Assembly (NCBI RefSeq): GCF_040227235.1 | Contig: NZ_JBELNZ010000003.1 | Coordinates: 1 to 64,000, forward strand | Length of the DNA: 64,000 nt | Origin: Parafrigoribacterium_A soli | GTDB lineage: Bacteria; Actinomycetota; Actinomycetes; Actinomycetales; Microbacteriaceae | Direction: 5' to 3' | Shown here: one piece after another, positions 1 to 8,124 of the stretch | Layout: the number at the start of each line of letters is the position of its first letter | Position numbering within the stretch: position 1 is the first letter of the stretch | Translations under genes and position numbers: made by a program | Notes under the pieces: model-generated | Databases searched by the model: none | Seen by the model: only the letters and a program-made list of their open reading frames with translations | What the model was told of the DNA's origin: nothing

Positions 1-99
1 ACCTCCTAGAACGTGGTGTGTGATTACTCACAACCTAGGAGGTCTTCGCTATCTCACGACCCGAAAAGTGCCACCAACCTGCTGACCGAGTACACCTAG
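1..99 (+). other. Palindrome and possible mobile-element remnant at the window edge
   Basis: A 9-bp inverted repeat (1-9 with 35-43) encloses an imperfect inner dyad and ends in a perfect ribosome-binding sequence, AGGAGGT, at 37-43. No start codon follows at a usable distance. A short plus-strand frame then ends ...ATNLLTEYT and stops at 97-99. A promoter-like palindrome, a ribosome-binding site and a truncated frame together suggest an eroded insertion-sequence end. No transposase motif is visible, so this is a suspicion only. The alternative is a terminator hairpin of a gene to the left of the window. Confidence 0.25.
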
Positions 100-650
100 C
101 TGCCCTCGAGCACTGCCGAAGCGAAGGCCGCAGAGCGCTCCCGCAGCCCCACGATGCGTTTCTGCCTCGCCGCCTCCACGTCGAAGCCGATGTAGGCCAC
201 CGGCGGCAGTTTGCGCACGTTCGATGAGCACTCGAAGTTCGCGCAGACGAGCGTCCCCAGGCTGTCGCCGTTGCGGCCCGCCTGGCCGGCGCGACGCGTG
301 CTGTAGAAGACGACGTCGTTCGGCAGCCGCACATCCTGGCACCAGGAGCACTGCGCGCGCGAGCGGGTTGCCGCCTGCGCCTGCTTCAGCACGATGCCGA
401 CGGGCTTGCCGTCGACGGGAATGACGGCATAGGCGCGCCTCGGCAGCTTGCGGTCGCGCCAGCCCAGGTAGTCGAGGCGCTCCCGGTCGAGGTCGGAGAG
501 TTCGGGCAGCACGAGCTCGGAGAGCTCCTTGCGGCTCGCGTTGATGAAGGACGCCCGGATGGACGTCTCGTCGAGAAAGATCATGAAAAGGCCAATCGAT
601 GTGGCCCGTCGAAGACGGGCGAAGAGTTCTGTGAGGGAACGCGACGGCAT
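96..650 (-). CDS. FBP-domain (treble-clef zinc finger) protein
   Basis: This 184-residue protein resembles the actinobacterial FBP-domain family, related to the C-terminal zinc-binding fold of FusB/FBP elongation-factor-G-binding proteins. Four cysteines, C101-x2-C104 and C136-x4-C141, are placed to bind zinc in the C-terminal half. The N-terminal half (about 23-90) holds the family-like segment RASFINASRKELSEL. The start at 650 has GAGG ten bases upstream; an internal ATG at 584 is the alternative and would match shorter relatives. A ribosome-associated role is known for FusB and only inferred here. It lies alone downstream of purN on the same strand, 160 bases away. Confidence 0.7.
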   Translation of the reverse strand: MPSRSLTELFARLRRATSIGLFMIFLDETSIRASFINASRKELSELVLPELSDLDRERLDYLGWRDRKLPRRAYAVIPVDGKPVGIVLKQAQAATRSRAQCSWCQDVRLPNDVVFYSTRRAGQAGRNGDSLGTLVCANFECSSNVRKLPPVAYIGFDVEAARQKRIVGLRERSAAFASAVLEGS

Positions 651-810
651 GGCGGTGAGTCCTCATGCGCAGGTCGCTGTCACGCGGTGCGCGACACGAA
701 TCAGGTTCGAAAAGACTATCTGCCGTCGGCAGACGCGCTGCCGACGACCTCCCCACGCCCCGCGGGCATCACAACGGAAGAACTCATGCGACCATCGTAC
801 GCGGCGCCGC

Positions 811-1410
811 TCAGGCGCGGTGTGACACCGGGTGCTGCAGGTCGACGACGCCGTTCGCAATGTCAAGCACGGCCTGGATGAGCAGCTCGCGCTCCACGAT
901 CTTGATTCGGTCGTGCAGCTCAGACTCGGTGTCGTCCGGCAGCACGGGAACGCGACGCTGGGAGACGATTGGTCCGCTGTCGACGCCGTTGTCAACGACG
1001 ATCACACTCGCGCCGGTCTCCGTCGCTCCCGCGGCGAGCGCGTCGCGCACTCCGTGAGCGCCCGGGAACTCCGGAAGATAGGCCGGATGAGTGTTGATGA
1101 GCCGCGGAGACAGTGTGGCGACGACGCGGGGTGGGAGCAGCTTCATGAAACCGCTGAGCACAACCAGATCGGGGCTCCAGACGTTGATCTGCTCGAGCAG
1201 GGCGTCACCCCAGGCATCCCGATCGGGATAGTTCGACAGCACCGCGGAGAACGTCGGGATGCCGTACTCCTCGGCGTGGGCGAATCCGTCGGCGTCGCGG
1301 TCGGCCCCGATGGCCACGACCCTGGCCGGGAACTCCGCGTCTTCGGATGCCTCCAGCAGCGCGCGAAGGTTGGACCCTGAGCCCGAGATGAGCACGACCA
1401 GTGACAGCAC
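811..1410 (-). CDS. purN: Phosphoribosylglycinamide formyltransferase
   Basis: PurN transfers a formyl group from 10-formyl-tetrahydrofolate to GAR in the third step of purine synthesis, in the cytoplasm. The glycine-rich substrate loop is GSGSN at residues 10-14, and the catalytic triad is intact as N106, H108 and D144, the positions known in E. coli PurN. At 199 residues the protein has the normal length. The start is GTG. A TAGGCT box lies exactly six bases upstream (1417-1422), which predicts a leaderless transcript. It follows the perM-like gene as in mycobacteria, but the usual downstream partner purH is not present before the next gene. Confidence 0.95.
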   Translation of the reverse strand: MLSLVVLISGSGSNLRALLEASEDAEFPARVVAIGADRDADGFAHAEEYGIPTFSAVLSNYPDRDAWGDALLEQINVWSPDLVVLSGFMKLLPPRVVATLSPRLINTHPAYLPEFPGAHGVRDALAAGATETGASVIVVDNGVDSGPIVSQRRVPVLPDDTESELHDRIKIVERELLIQAVLDIANGVVDLQHPVSHRA

Positions 1411-1416
1411 CAGATG

Positions 1417-1422
1417 AGCCTA
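1417..1422 (-). promoter_or_regulatory. Putative -10 box of a leaderless purN transcript
   Basis: The minus strand reads TAGGCT followed by six bases and then the GTG start of purN. This spacing places transcription initiation on the start codon itself. No Shine-Dalgarno sequence is seen. The same layout recurs before several other genes in the window. Confidence 0.45.
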
Positions 1423-1448
1423 CCGTGGCGGCTGGTCCTCCCCCGTGG

Positions 1449-1560
1449 CGGGTTGAGTAGGGCGCGAGGTACGAGCTCGCGTATCCAAACCCGCGACGCG
1501 ACAAGGGTTTCGATACGCTCGTCCCTCGCTACACAAGCCGTCTGTGCGCTACTCAACCCG
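1449..1560. repeat. Large palindromic intergenic repeat between purN and the perM-like gene
   Basis: The outer arms CGGGTTGAGTAG (1449-1460) and CTACTCAACCCG (1549-1560) are perfect inverted repeats. Inside them a second pair continues imperfectly: GCGAGGTACGAGCTCGCGTA on the left against GATACGCTCGTCCCTCGCTAC on the right. The right arm supplies the stop codon and last codons of the gene that ends at 1549. Related GGTYTCGATAC...GCTACTCGACC units occur at 17638-17674 and twice at 48117-48270. Confidence 0.7.
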
Positions 1561-2763
1561 CGTGGCTGTCGAGCCGGCGGCGAAGAGTCCCACGATCGCC
1601 GCGATTGCGAACTCGAGCGCCGCGAAGCCGCCGACGAGCCACGGAGACGGGCCGACATCCACGAGCCGCCCGGGGCCCGCGGCCCCAGCGGATGCCCAGG
1701 CGAGCAAGCCGAGCAGCACGCCACCGGCGATCCCCACGCCCACTCCCGCGAGCACCAACGAAACCGGTCGCGAGGGGCCGCCGGTCAACCGCAGCACGCG
1801 TGAGCGGATCACGATGCCGACGAGGAACGCCACGAGCAGGGGAACCAGCAAGCCGATGAAGCCGAAGGCAAAGTCGCCCGTCGGGATGGCGCCGAGGATC
1901 GGAACGGTCGGGAGCGGGCCGAGGCTCGTTCCGAGGGGCGAGACCGCGGAGCCCGCGCCGATCGCGAAGCCGGGACCGACGAACCACGCGGAGGTCCAGA
2001 TCACGAGGTTCGGCAGGAACGCGAGCTGGCCGATCGTCAGGGTGATGCCGCCGAGCACGCCCGCGTGCGCGCTCTCGTAGAGGGCGATCATGTCGGCGTA
2101 GTGCGTGAGCATCATCACGGCGACGGCCACGGCTGCCACCGCGGTGACGGCCGCGGCGGCCACGGCACCGCCGCGGAAACCAAGGGTGAGTGCACCGGGA
2201 AGTCGGGCGATCCAGCCGCGGAGCAGGCCGGACATCCGGGTGCTCTTGCGTTCCACACCGCCGACTCGCCGACTCAGGCCGGTGACGATGCCCACCGCGA
2301 AGAAGACCGTCGGCAGCAGCACGCCCTGCCAGATGGATGGCCGGGCGAGCGGGTAGAGCGCGCTGAGCGTGAGGCCGGCCGCGAGCACGACGAAGACGCC
2401 GAGCGCCGTGACCGTGCCGACGATCGGATGCGGCGTCTCGCCGATGCGCCGCCCCGCGCGAACGCCAAACAGCACGGTGAGCAGCGCGAAGCCGAGCGGC
2501 GCGATGCTGAGCAGGAAGGGGGCGCTGGCGCCTGGCAAACCGAGCGTTGTCGCGGTCAGCGGATCGAGCGTGACGTAGAGGTCACCGCCGTTGCCGAGCA
2601 GCCAGATGTCAACGGATGCCCGCCAGAACACGACCCAGTCGATCTGCAGGCCGTACTGCACGGCCCAGAGGATCGTGAGCGGCACGAGCGGGATTCCGAC
2701 GCCGATGCCCACGACGAGCAGCGCCTCGAGGGCGGCGAACAGGGCGGTGAGCGGGCGATTCAT
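1549..2763 (-). CDS. PerM-like / DUF6350 polytopic membrane protein
   Basis: This 404-residue protein is hydrophobic almost throughout, with about nine to ten predicted membrane segments and short loops. It matches the DUF6350 group annotated as cell-division protein PerM, whose mycobacterial member lies directly upstream of purN, the same order as here. Mycobacterial PerM supports divisome stability under stress; that role is transferred from the family. The start is an ATG with no convincing Shine-Dalgarno; a TAGGCT lies nine bases upstream. The last few codons are written by the arm of a palindromic repeat, so the C-terminus may be variable among relatives. Confidence 0.75.
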   Translation of the reverse strand: MNRPLTALFAALEALLVVGIGVGIPLVPLTILWAVQYGLQIDWVVFWRASVDIWLLGNGGDLYVTLDPLTATTLGLPGASAPFLLSIAPLGFALLTVLFGVRAGRRIGETPHPIVGTVTALGVFVVLAAGLTLSALYPLARPSIWQGVLLPTVFFAVGIVTGLSRRVGGVERKSTRMSGLLRGWIARLPGALTLGFRGGAVAAAAVTAVAAVAVAVMMLTHYADMIALYESAHAGVLGGITLTIGQLAFLPNLVIWTSAWFVGPGFAIGAGSAVSPLGTSLGPLPTVPILGAIPTGDFAFGFIGLLVPLLVAFLVGIVIRSRVLRLTGGPSRPVSLVLAGVGVGIAGGVLLGLLAWASAGAAGPGRLVDVGPSPWLVGGFAALEFAIAAIVGLFAAGSTATRVE

Positions 2764-2991
2764 ACCCGTTGGAGCCTACCCGCGCATCCGCTCACCATCT
2801 GTCTGCCATTCCGGGCCCCGCGTTCTTTCCCGTGACCCGTCACCAGCCGCATCCGAACGCCCACCCCGCTTCGTGTACCAAATGAAGGCAACCGAGGTCG
2901 CGCGGTGCCTAGACGCCTGCAACTTCACGCGCGCGGTTCTGAAATGCCTTCGTTTGGGACGGAACCACGGATGGGGGCGGCGGGTAAACGA

Positions 2992-3019
2992 CGAGAGGCC
3001 CGCCGAATCGGGCCTCTCG
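2992..3019 (-). terminator. Intrinsic terminator of the sucC-sucD operon
   Basis: A perfect 11-bp stem, CGAGAGGCCCG (2992-3002) against CGGGCCTCTCG (3009-3019), has a six-base loop. It begins 13 bases after the sucD stop. On the minus strand a T-containing run follows. Confidence 0.8.
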
Positions 3020-3031
3020 AACGGTTAACGA

Positions 3032-3919
3032 TTACAGCGAGGCAAGGATGTCGCGCATGAGGTTCGCGGTCTCGGACGGCGTCTTGCCGACCTTGACGCC
3101 CGCAGCCTCGAGCGCTTCCTTCTTGGCCTGCGCGGTTCCCGAGGAGCCGGAGACGATGGCGCCGGCGTGGCCCATGGTCTTGCCCTCCGGTGCCGTGAAG
3201 CCTGCGACGTAGCCGACGACCGGCTTCGTGACGTTGGCCTTGATGTAGTCGGCCGCGCGCTCTTCGGCGTCGCCGCCGATCTCGCCGATCATGACGATCG
3301 CCTTCGTCTCGGGGTCGGCCTCGAACGCGGCGAGCGCGTCGATGTGGGTGGTGCCGATGACGGGGTCGCCGCCGATGCCGATCGCGGTGGAGAAGCCCAG
3401 GTCGCGCAGCTCGTACATCATCTGGTACGTGAGGGTGCCCGACTTCGAGACGAGGCCGATCGGTCCCTTGCCCGTGATGTTCGCGGGAGTGATGCCGACG
3501 AGAGCCTCGCCCGGGGTGATGACGCCGGGGCAGTTCGGGCCGATGATGCGGGTCGTGCCGCCCTTGGCCTTCGCGTGGGCCCAAGCCTCGGCCGAGTCCT
3601 GCACGGGGATGCCCTCGGTGATCACGACGAGCAGCGGGATGGCCGCGTCGATCGCCTCGATCATCGCATCTTTGGCGTGGGCCGGCGGCACGAAGATGAT
3701 CGAGACATCCGCCCCGGTCTTCTCCATCGCCTCGGCCACGGCACCGAAGACGGGCAGTTCCACGTCGCCGTGGGTCACCGTGGTGCCAGCCTTGCGGGCG
3801 TTGACGCCACCGACGACCTGCGTGCCGGCCTTCAGCATGAGGGCGGTGTGCTTGGTGCCCTCACCGCCGGTGATGCCCTGCACGATGACCTTGGAATCCT
3901 TGTTGAGGAAGATTGACAT
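3032..3919 (-). CDS. sucD: Succinyl-CoA synthetase alpha subunit
   Basis: SucD is the CoA-binding subunit that carries the phosphohistidine of succinyl-CoA synthetase, which makes ATP or GTP in the TCA cycle. The CoA-binding Rossmann domain begins with GITGGEGTKHT (15-25), GPNCPG lies at 127-132, and the active-site histidine is H251 in GHAGAIVSG. The length of 295 residues is typical. It lies downstream of sucC with 50 bases between them and ends at a strong terminator, so sucC-sucD is a two-gene operon. Confidence 0.97.
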   Translation of the reverse strand: MSIFLNKDSKVIVQGITGGEGTKHTALMLKAGTQVVGGVNARKAGTTVTHGDVELPVFGAVAEAMEKTGADVSIIFVPPAHAKDAMIEAIDAAIPLLVVITEGIPVQDSAEAWAHAKAKGGTTRIIGPNCPGVITPGEALVGITPANITGKGPIGLVSKSGTLTYQMMYELRDLGFSTAIGIGGDPVIGTTHIDALAAFEADPETKAIVMIGEIGGDAEERAADYIKANVTKPVVGYVAGFTAPEGKTMGHAGAIVSGSSGTAQAKKEALEAAGVKVGKTPSETANLMRDILASL

Positions 3920-3969
3920 TCTGCTAGTCCTTATTTCGTCGGTGAGATTTCGACAGGCTCAACCCGCGG

Positions 3970-5133
3970 TCAGCGGTTCGCCAGCTCGGCGGCCTTGGCG
4001 GCGCCCTCGTCCATGGTGGTCGCGAGCGTGACCAGCGGGTGGTTCGCCTCCGCGAGGATGCGACGACCCTCCTCAACCTTGTTGCCATCGAGACGAACGA
4101 CGAGCGGCTTGCTCGCCGCGTCGCCGAGGGTCTTCAGCGCACCGACGATGCCATTGGCCACCGCGTCACACGCGGTGATGCCGCCGAAGACGTTGACGAA
4201 CACGCTCTTCACCTGCGCGTCGCCCAGGATCACGTCGAGGCCGTTCGCCATCACCTCGGCGGATGCTCCGCCACCGATGTCGAGGAAGTTGGCCGGCTTC
4301 ACGCCGCCGTGCTTTTCACCCGCGTAGCTGACCACGTCAAGAGTGGACATCACGAGCCCCGCGCCGTTGCCGATCACGCCGACCTGCCCATCGAGCTTCA
4401 CGTAGTTGAGGCCGTGCGCCTTGGCCTTCGCCTCGAGCGGGTCTGCCGCAGCGGCATCCTCGAGCTCTGCGTGGTTCGGGTGGCGGAAGTCGGCGTTCTC
4501 ATCGATCGAGACCTTGCCGTCGAGGGCGACAATGGTGCCCTCCTCGGTGAGCACCAGTGGGTTGACCTCGACGAGCGTCGCGTCCTCACCCTTGTACACG
4601 TCGTAAAGCTTGACGATGACGGGCGCGACCTTCTCCACGAGCTCGGCCGGGAAGTGCCCCGCGGTTGCGATCTCGCGCGCCTTGGCGAGGTCGATGCCCT
4701 TGGCCGGGTCCACCTCGATGCGGGCGAGCGCGTCCGGGCGCTCGACGGCGAGCTCCTCGATCTCCATGCCGCCCTCGACGCTGCAGAGCGAGAGGTATGA
4801 GCGGTTGGCGCGGTCGAGCAGCACCGAGAAGTAGAACTCCTTGTCGATGCGTGCACCGGCGGCAACCATGACGCGCTTGACGACGTGGCCCTTGATGTCG
4901 AGGCCGAAGATGCTTCTGGATGCCTCTTCCGCATCCGCAGCGCTGTGGGCGACCTTCACACCGCCGGCCTTGCCGCGGCCTCCGGCCTTCACCTGTGCCT
5001 TGACGACGACGGTGCCGCCGATCTTCTCGGCTGCCGCGCGAACCTCCTCGGGGCTGTCCGCGATGATGCCGGCGAGAACCGGCACGTCGTAGGCCTCAAA
5101 AAGATCCCTGGCCTGGTATTCAAATAGATCCAC
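3970..5133 (-). CDS. sucC: Succinyl-CoA synthetase beta subunit
   Basis: SucC holds the ATP-grasp nucleotide site and the succinate site and pairs with SucD. From the GTG at 5133 the protein reads MDLFEYQARDLFEAY and is 387 residues long, the family norm. An in-frame ATG at 5181 would add 16 residues with no family match and has no Shine-Dalgarno, so the GTG is preferred. Grasp-loop and beta-subunit motifs are seen, including VVKAQVKAGGRGKAGGV, EVNPLVLTEEG and NFLDIGGGAS. The 5' region carries two tandem palindromic boxes at 5191-5220. Confidence 0.95.
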   Translation of the reverse strand: MDLFEYQARDLFEAYDVPVLAGIIADSPEEVRAAAEKIGGTVVVKAQVKAGGRGKAGGVKVAHSAADAEEASRSIFGLDIKGHVVKRVMVAAGARIDKEFYFSVLLDRANRSYLSLCSVEGGMEIEELAVERPDALARIEVDPAKGIDLAKAREIATAGHFPAELVEKVAPVIVKLYDVYKGEDATLVEVNPLVLTEEGTIVALDGKVSIDENADFRHPNHAELEDAAAADPLEAKAKAHGLNYVKLDGQVGVIGNGAGLVMSTLDVVSYAGEKHGGVKPANFLDIGGGASAEVMANGLDVILGDAQVKSVFVNVFGGITACDAVANGIVGALKTLGDAASKPLVVRLDGNKVEEGRRILAEANHPLVTLATTMDEGAAKAAELANR

Positions 5134-5190
5134 GCTGCTTGTCCAATCCGCAGGTCGTATGTCTGATTCGTCCACTGTCATTCGCAGTTG

Positions 5191-5220
5191 TCTCGACGTA
5201 GAGATATCTCGACATCAAGA
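5191..5220. promoter_or_regulatory. Tandem 14-bp operator-like boxes upstream of sucC
   Basis: Two quasi-palindromes, TCTCGACGTAGAGA (5191-5204) and TCTCGACATCAAGA (5207-5220), are separated by two bases and so repeat every 16 bp on nearly the same DNA face. The junction makes a perfect 10-bp palindrome, GAGATATCTC. They lie 58-87 bases upstream of the sucC start, where a regulator of the TCA genes could bind. The protein that binds is unknown to me. Confidence 0.5.
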
Positions 5221-5338
5221 GACTTGGACCAGAATGAACTCTACCCGCTCGCCCGGTGGGCATTCACAGAGAGCCGCCACAGCGCACCTTAAGTTCGCGC
5301 ATTCTTTCTCCCAAGGCGGCGGCGATCGCGGAAATCGC

Positions 5339-6820
5339 TCAGTTCAGTGCGATCACGACCGACTTCGTGCGGGCGTAGGAGGCGAGCGCCTCCGGCCCGT
5401 TCTCCCTGCCGAACCCCGAATCCTTCGTGCCGCCGAATGGAACGGCGGGGTCGAGTAGCGCCCAGCCGTTGACCCAGACGATGCCGGCGTCCAGTTTCGC
5501 GGAGACGCGGTGCGCACGCGAGATGTCGCTTGTCTGCACCCCGGCGGCGAGGCCATAGGGAGTGCTGTTCGCGAGCGAGATCGCCTCCTCCTCAGTGTCG
5601 AAGGGTTGCACGGTGAGCACCGGGCCGAAGACCTCCTCCTGCACCGCGGCCGCGTCGTTCGACAGCCCGGCGATCACGGTCGCCTTGTAGTAGTAGCCAC
5701 CGTCGAGGTCGAGGCGTTCACCACCGGCAACGACCGTGCCGCCGGCCGCCTTCGCCGACTCGACGTAGCTCTCCACCTTCTCGAGCTGCTTGAGGCTCAC
5801 CATGGGTCCGATCACGGTATCGGGGTTCATTGGGTCGCCGAGCGGCACTCCGCCGACGGCCTGCCCCAGGATGCCGAGCACGGTGTCATAGATCGGCCGC
5901 TCGACGAGCAGGCGCGGTCCCGCCATGCAGAACTGCCCGGTGTTGAAGACGAACGCGGAGATGACGGTGCCGATCGCCTGGTCGAGGTCGGCATCCGCGA
6001 AGAGAAGGTTCGGGCCGTTGCCGCCGAGCTCCATCGTCACCGGCTTGAGTCTCTCTCCCGCGAGGCTGGCGGCCCGGCGACCCACCTCGGTCGAGCCGGT
6101 GAACGCGACCTTGTCGACATCCGGATGCTGCAGCAGCCTGTCGCCGATGACCGCACCCGATCCGGTCACCACGTTGAACACGCCCGCGGGGACTCCCGCC
6201 TCGGCGAGGATGTCGGCCATGAGCAGCGCACTGAGCGGAGTGTCGCTCGACGGCTTGTGCACAACGGTGTTGCCCGCCGCGAGCGCCGGCGCGATCTTGG
6301 TGCTCGACAGGATGAGCGGGAAGTTGAACGGCGTGATGGCTGCGACGACGCCGATCGGCTCACGGCGCGTGTACGCGAAGGTCGACAACGGGGTCGGCCG
6401 GCTCGCACCGTCCAGGTGCTGCGCGAGGCTCGCCATGTATTCGTACTGGTCGGCGGCGGTGGTCACATCGATCATGCTCGCGAAGCTGATCGGCTTGCCG
6501 ACGTCCACGCTCTCGGCGAGCGCGAGTTGTTCTGCGTGGTCACGGATGAGTTGCGACGCCCGGTACAGGATGCGGGACCGCTCGCGCGCGCTGAGACCGG
6601 ACCACACGCCGCTATCGAACGCCGCACGCGCGGCCTCCACGGCGGCGTCGACATCCGACTCGCCCGCCCAGGCGACCGTCGTGACGACCGAGCCGTTGGC
6701 GGGATTCACGACGTCGTGGCGTGCGCCGTTCGCCGCCTCTCGCCACTCACCGCCGATGAAAAGCCTGCCGGGTCCGAACGTTGCCGTATCCTGCTGCGGG
6801 TTCGCTTCCGTCATGGTCAT
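5339..6820 (-). CDS. NAD(P)-dependent aldehyde dehydrogenase
   Basis: This 493-residue enzyme belongs to the classical aldehyde dehydrogenase superfamily, which oxidises an aldehyde to a carboxylate. The NAD loop FTGSTEVG is at about 240-247, the general base is E264 in ELGGNGPN, and the nucleophile is C298 in GQFCMAGPR. The start at 6820 has GAGG seven bases upstream. The substrate cannot be read from sequence; betaine-aldehyde or hydroxy-aldehyde type enzymes are possible. A MarR gene lies upstream on the same strand, and a perfect ATCAGG-TTG-CCTGAT dyad sits between them, so control by that regulator is likely. Confidence 0.88.
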   Translation of the reverse strand: MTMTEANPQQDTATFGPGRLFIGGEWREAANGARHDVVNPANGSVVTTVAWAGESDVDAAVEAARAAFDSGVWSGLSARERSRILYRASQLIRDHAEQLALAESVDVGKPISFASMIDVTTAADQYEYMASLAQHLDGASRPTPLSTFAYTRREPIGVVAAITPFNFPLILSSTKIAPALAAGNTVVHKPSSDTPLSALLMADILAEAGVPAGVFNVVTGSGAVIGDRLLQHPDVDKVAFTGSTEVGRRAASLAGERLKPVTMELGGNGPNLLFADADLDQAIGTVISAFVFNTGQFCMAGPRLLVERPIYDTVLGILGQAVGGVPLGDPMNPDTVIGPMVSLKQLEKVESYVESAKAAGGTVVAGGERLDLDGGYYYKATVIAGLSNDAAAVQEEVFGPVLTVQPFDTEEEAISLANSTPYGLAAGVQTSDISRAHRVSAKLDAGIVWVNGWALLDPAVPFGGTKDSGFGRENGPEALASYARTKSVVIALN

Positions 6821-6889
6821 GACCGCACCTCATCCATCTCGTCACTGAGAAACTGCGGATGGCCATCCTGCTCGACGCGGGGAACGACC

Positions 6890-6904
6890 ATCAGGTTGCC
6901 TGAT
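6890..6904. promoter_or_regulatory. Putative MarR operator upstream of the aldehyde dehydrogenase
   Basis: The perfect inverted repeat ATCAGG-TTG-CCTGAT lies in the 122-base gap between the MarR gene ending at 6943 and the dehydrogenase starting at 6820. Its size and symmetry fit a winged-helix dimer. The assignment to the adjacent MarR protein is by position only. Confidence 0.4.
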
Positions 6905-6942
6905 TATCCCCCCGGGCTCGGGATTTCACAATGACGATGTCG

Positions 6943-7437
6943 TCAGTGCGCGCGGCCGCCGCCGAGGGCGACACGGCAGGCGTGCAGCGCCTCGCGCAGG
7001 TGCCGCGACTGCTGCACCGTAAGGTCTGCGACCATCTTCTCTTCGATGCCCTGCACGGCCTCGCGCAGCGCATCCAAGATGCCCTGGCCCTCTGGCGTGA
7101 GCGACAGCAGGTACTGGCGGTGGCTGTTCGGATCGCGCTGCCGCATGATCAGCCCACGCTCATCCAGCACGGTGATCATCTGGGCCATGGTCTGCGCGCG
7201 CACGAAGGAGTTGCGTGCGAGTTCCGCCGAGGTGAGCTCCGGATGGCGCTCGAGCACCGTGAGGGCCGTGTACTGCAGGGCGGTCAGTCCCTGCGCGCGC
7301 GCCGCCTCATCCAGCTGTGATCGCACCGCAAGCTCGACCTGCTTGATCAGGTAGAGCAGCGTGATCTCTGGGGAAGTGGTCTGCTGCGCACGAGCAGCGC
7401 CCACGAGCTCCTCCGGGGCATGCAGTTCAGGCATCAC
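6943..7437 (-). CDS. MarR-family transcriptional regulator
   Basis: The 164-residue protein has the MarR winged-helix fold. Helical dimer segments lie at both ends, recognition-helix region ELTSAELARNSFVRAQTMAQ sits in the middle, and the wing RDPNSHRQYLLSLTPEGQ follows. MarR proteins bind DNA as dimers and usually release it when a phenolic or acyl ligand binds. The start may be the GTG at 7437 or the ATG three bases later. It precedes the aldehyde dehydrogenase on the same strand, separated by a likely operator. Confidence 0.8.
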   Translation of the reverse strand: MMPELHAPEELVGAARAQQTTSPEITLLYLIKQVELAVRSQLDEAARAQGLTALQYTALTVLERHPELTSAELARNSFVRAQTMAQMITVLDERGLIMRQRDPNSHRQYLLSLTPEGQGILDALREAVQGIEEKMVADLTVQQSRHLREALHACRVALGGGRAH

Positions 7438-7546
7438 TCACCATTTCTCCCGTGTCCGCGACCTCTGACGCGGAAGTCTGCCGCGGGTTGAACAGCACGT
7501 CGCAGATTAGCACGAGGCCACAGCCTGCAGAGGGGAACTTATATCC

Positions 7547-7559
7547 TTGAAGAAGTCAA
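7547..7559. promoter_or_regulatory. TTGA-N5-TCAA operator, copy 1
   Basis: The sequence TTGAAGAAGTCAA lies 38 bases upstream of the MarR gene that starts at 7597. A near-identical site, TTGAGAAAGTCAA, lies at 9755-9767 upstream of the acyl-CoA synthetase. Both are followed by a GATTTT run. This pairing suggests one regulon with autoregulation. Confidence 0.5.
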
Positions 7560-7596
7560 CGATTTTGAGTCGACATCCACTCTCGGCTCGTCCGCG

Positions 7597-8124
7597 GTGG
7601 ACAGGCGCAGGGAGCACGCAATCTCGAACATTCCCATCAACGTCGAAGCGGGGGTGGCCGACGCCGCCGCTCTTTCGCATGACGGCGCACTCGTCTCGAG
7701 CGACCTGGCCCACGAGATCGAGTTTCTTGCGGCGCGGTCGCGGTCGATCGGCATCGCGAGGGCGAATGCGGCGCTCGTGCCGCTCGCGCTGAGGGTGCGG
7801 TCGTACTCCGTGCTGGCCCTCGCCTGCAGCGAGCAGAGCCCATCGCAACGAGAGCTCGCTGAGTTCCTGGTGCTTGACCCGAGCCAGATCGTCGCCCTCG
7901 TCGACGAGCTCGAGGAGCGCGGCCTCGTGAGCCGGCAGACCAATCCGCGGGATCGCCGCTCGAAGGGCGTGCGCGCCACCGAGCCGGGCAGGCGGCTCTA
8001 CACCCAGGCACGGGCCATCGTGCAACGGGCCGAAGACGAATCGCTCGGAACGCTCGATGACGCCGAGCGACGCCAGCTGCGAGCGCTGCTGCGGCGGATC
8101 GCCTTCGCCGATCAGGCCGGGTAG
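7597..8124 (+). CDS. MarR-family regulator of the adjacent acyl-CoA genes
   Basis: This 175-residue protein carries a MarR helix-turn-helix, SQRELAEFLVLDPSQIVALV, followed by the wing RQTNPRDRRSKGVRATEPGR. The start is a GTG without a clear Shine-Dalgarno. The first 40 residues are not family-like, so a later start is possible. Its 3' end overlaps the acyl-CoA synthetase gene by 13 bases tail to tail. The same 13-bp dyad lies upstream of this gene and of the synthetase, so it probably represses itself and the synthetase, MaoC and SDR genes. An acyl-CoA thioester as ligand is inferred from the context. Confidence 0.8.
   Translation: MDRRREHAISNIPINVEAGVADAAALSHDGALVSSDLAHEIEFLAARSRSIGIARANAALVPLALRVRSYSVLALACSEQSPSQRELAEFLVLDPSQIVALVDELEERGLVSRQTNPRDRRSKGVRATEPGRRLYTQARAIVQRAEDESLGTLDDAERRQLRALLRRIAFADQAG

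Noticed and set aside
3920..3969. Terminator between sucD and sucC
   Set aside because: The gap holds only a short TTTCGACAGGCTCAACCC element without a paired arm; the genes are probably cotranscribed.
5510..6934. Long open frames antisense to real genes (for example 5510-6934, 8232-9704, 11881-13845, 48576-50066, 53602-55170, 57469-59094)
   Set aside because: They lie opposite well-recognised proteins, have Arg/Gly/His-rich low-complexity translations and match no family. High GC content removes stop codons from these frames.
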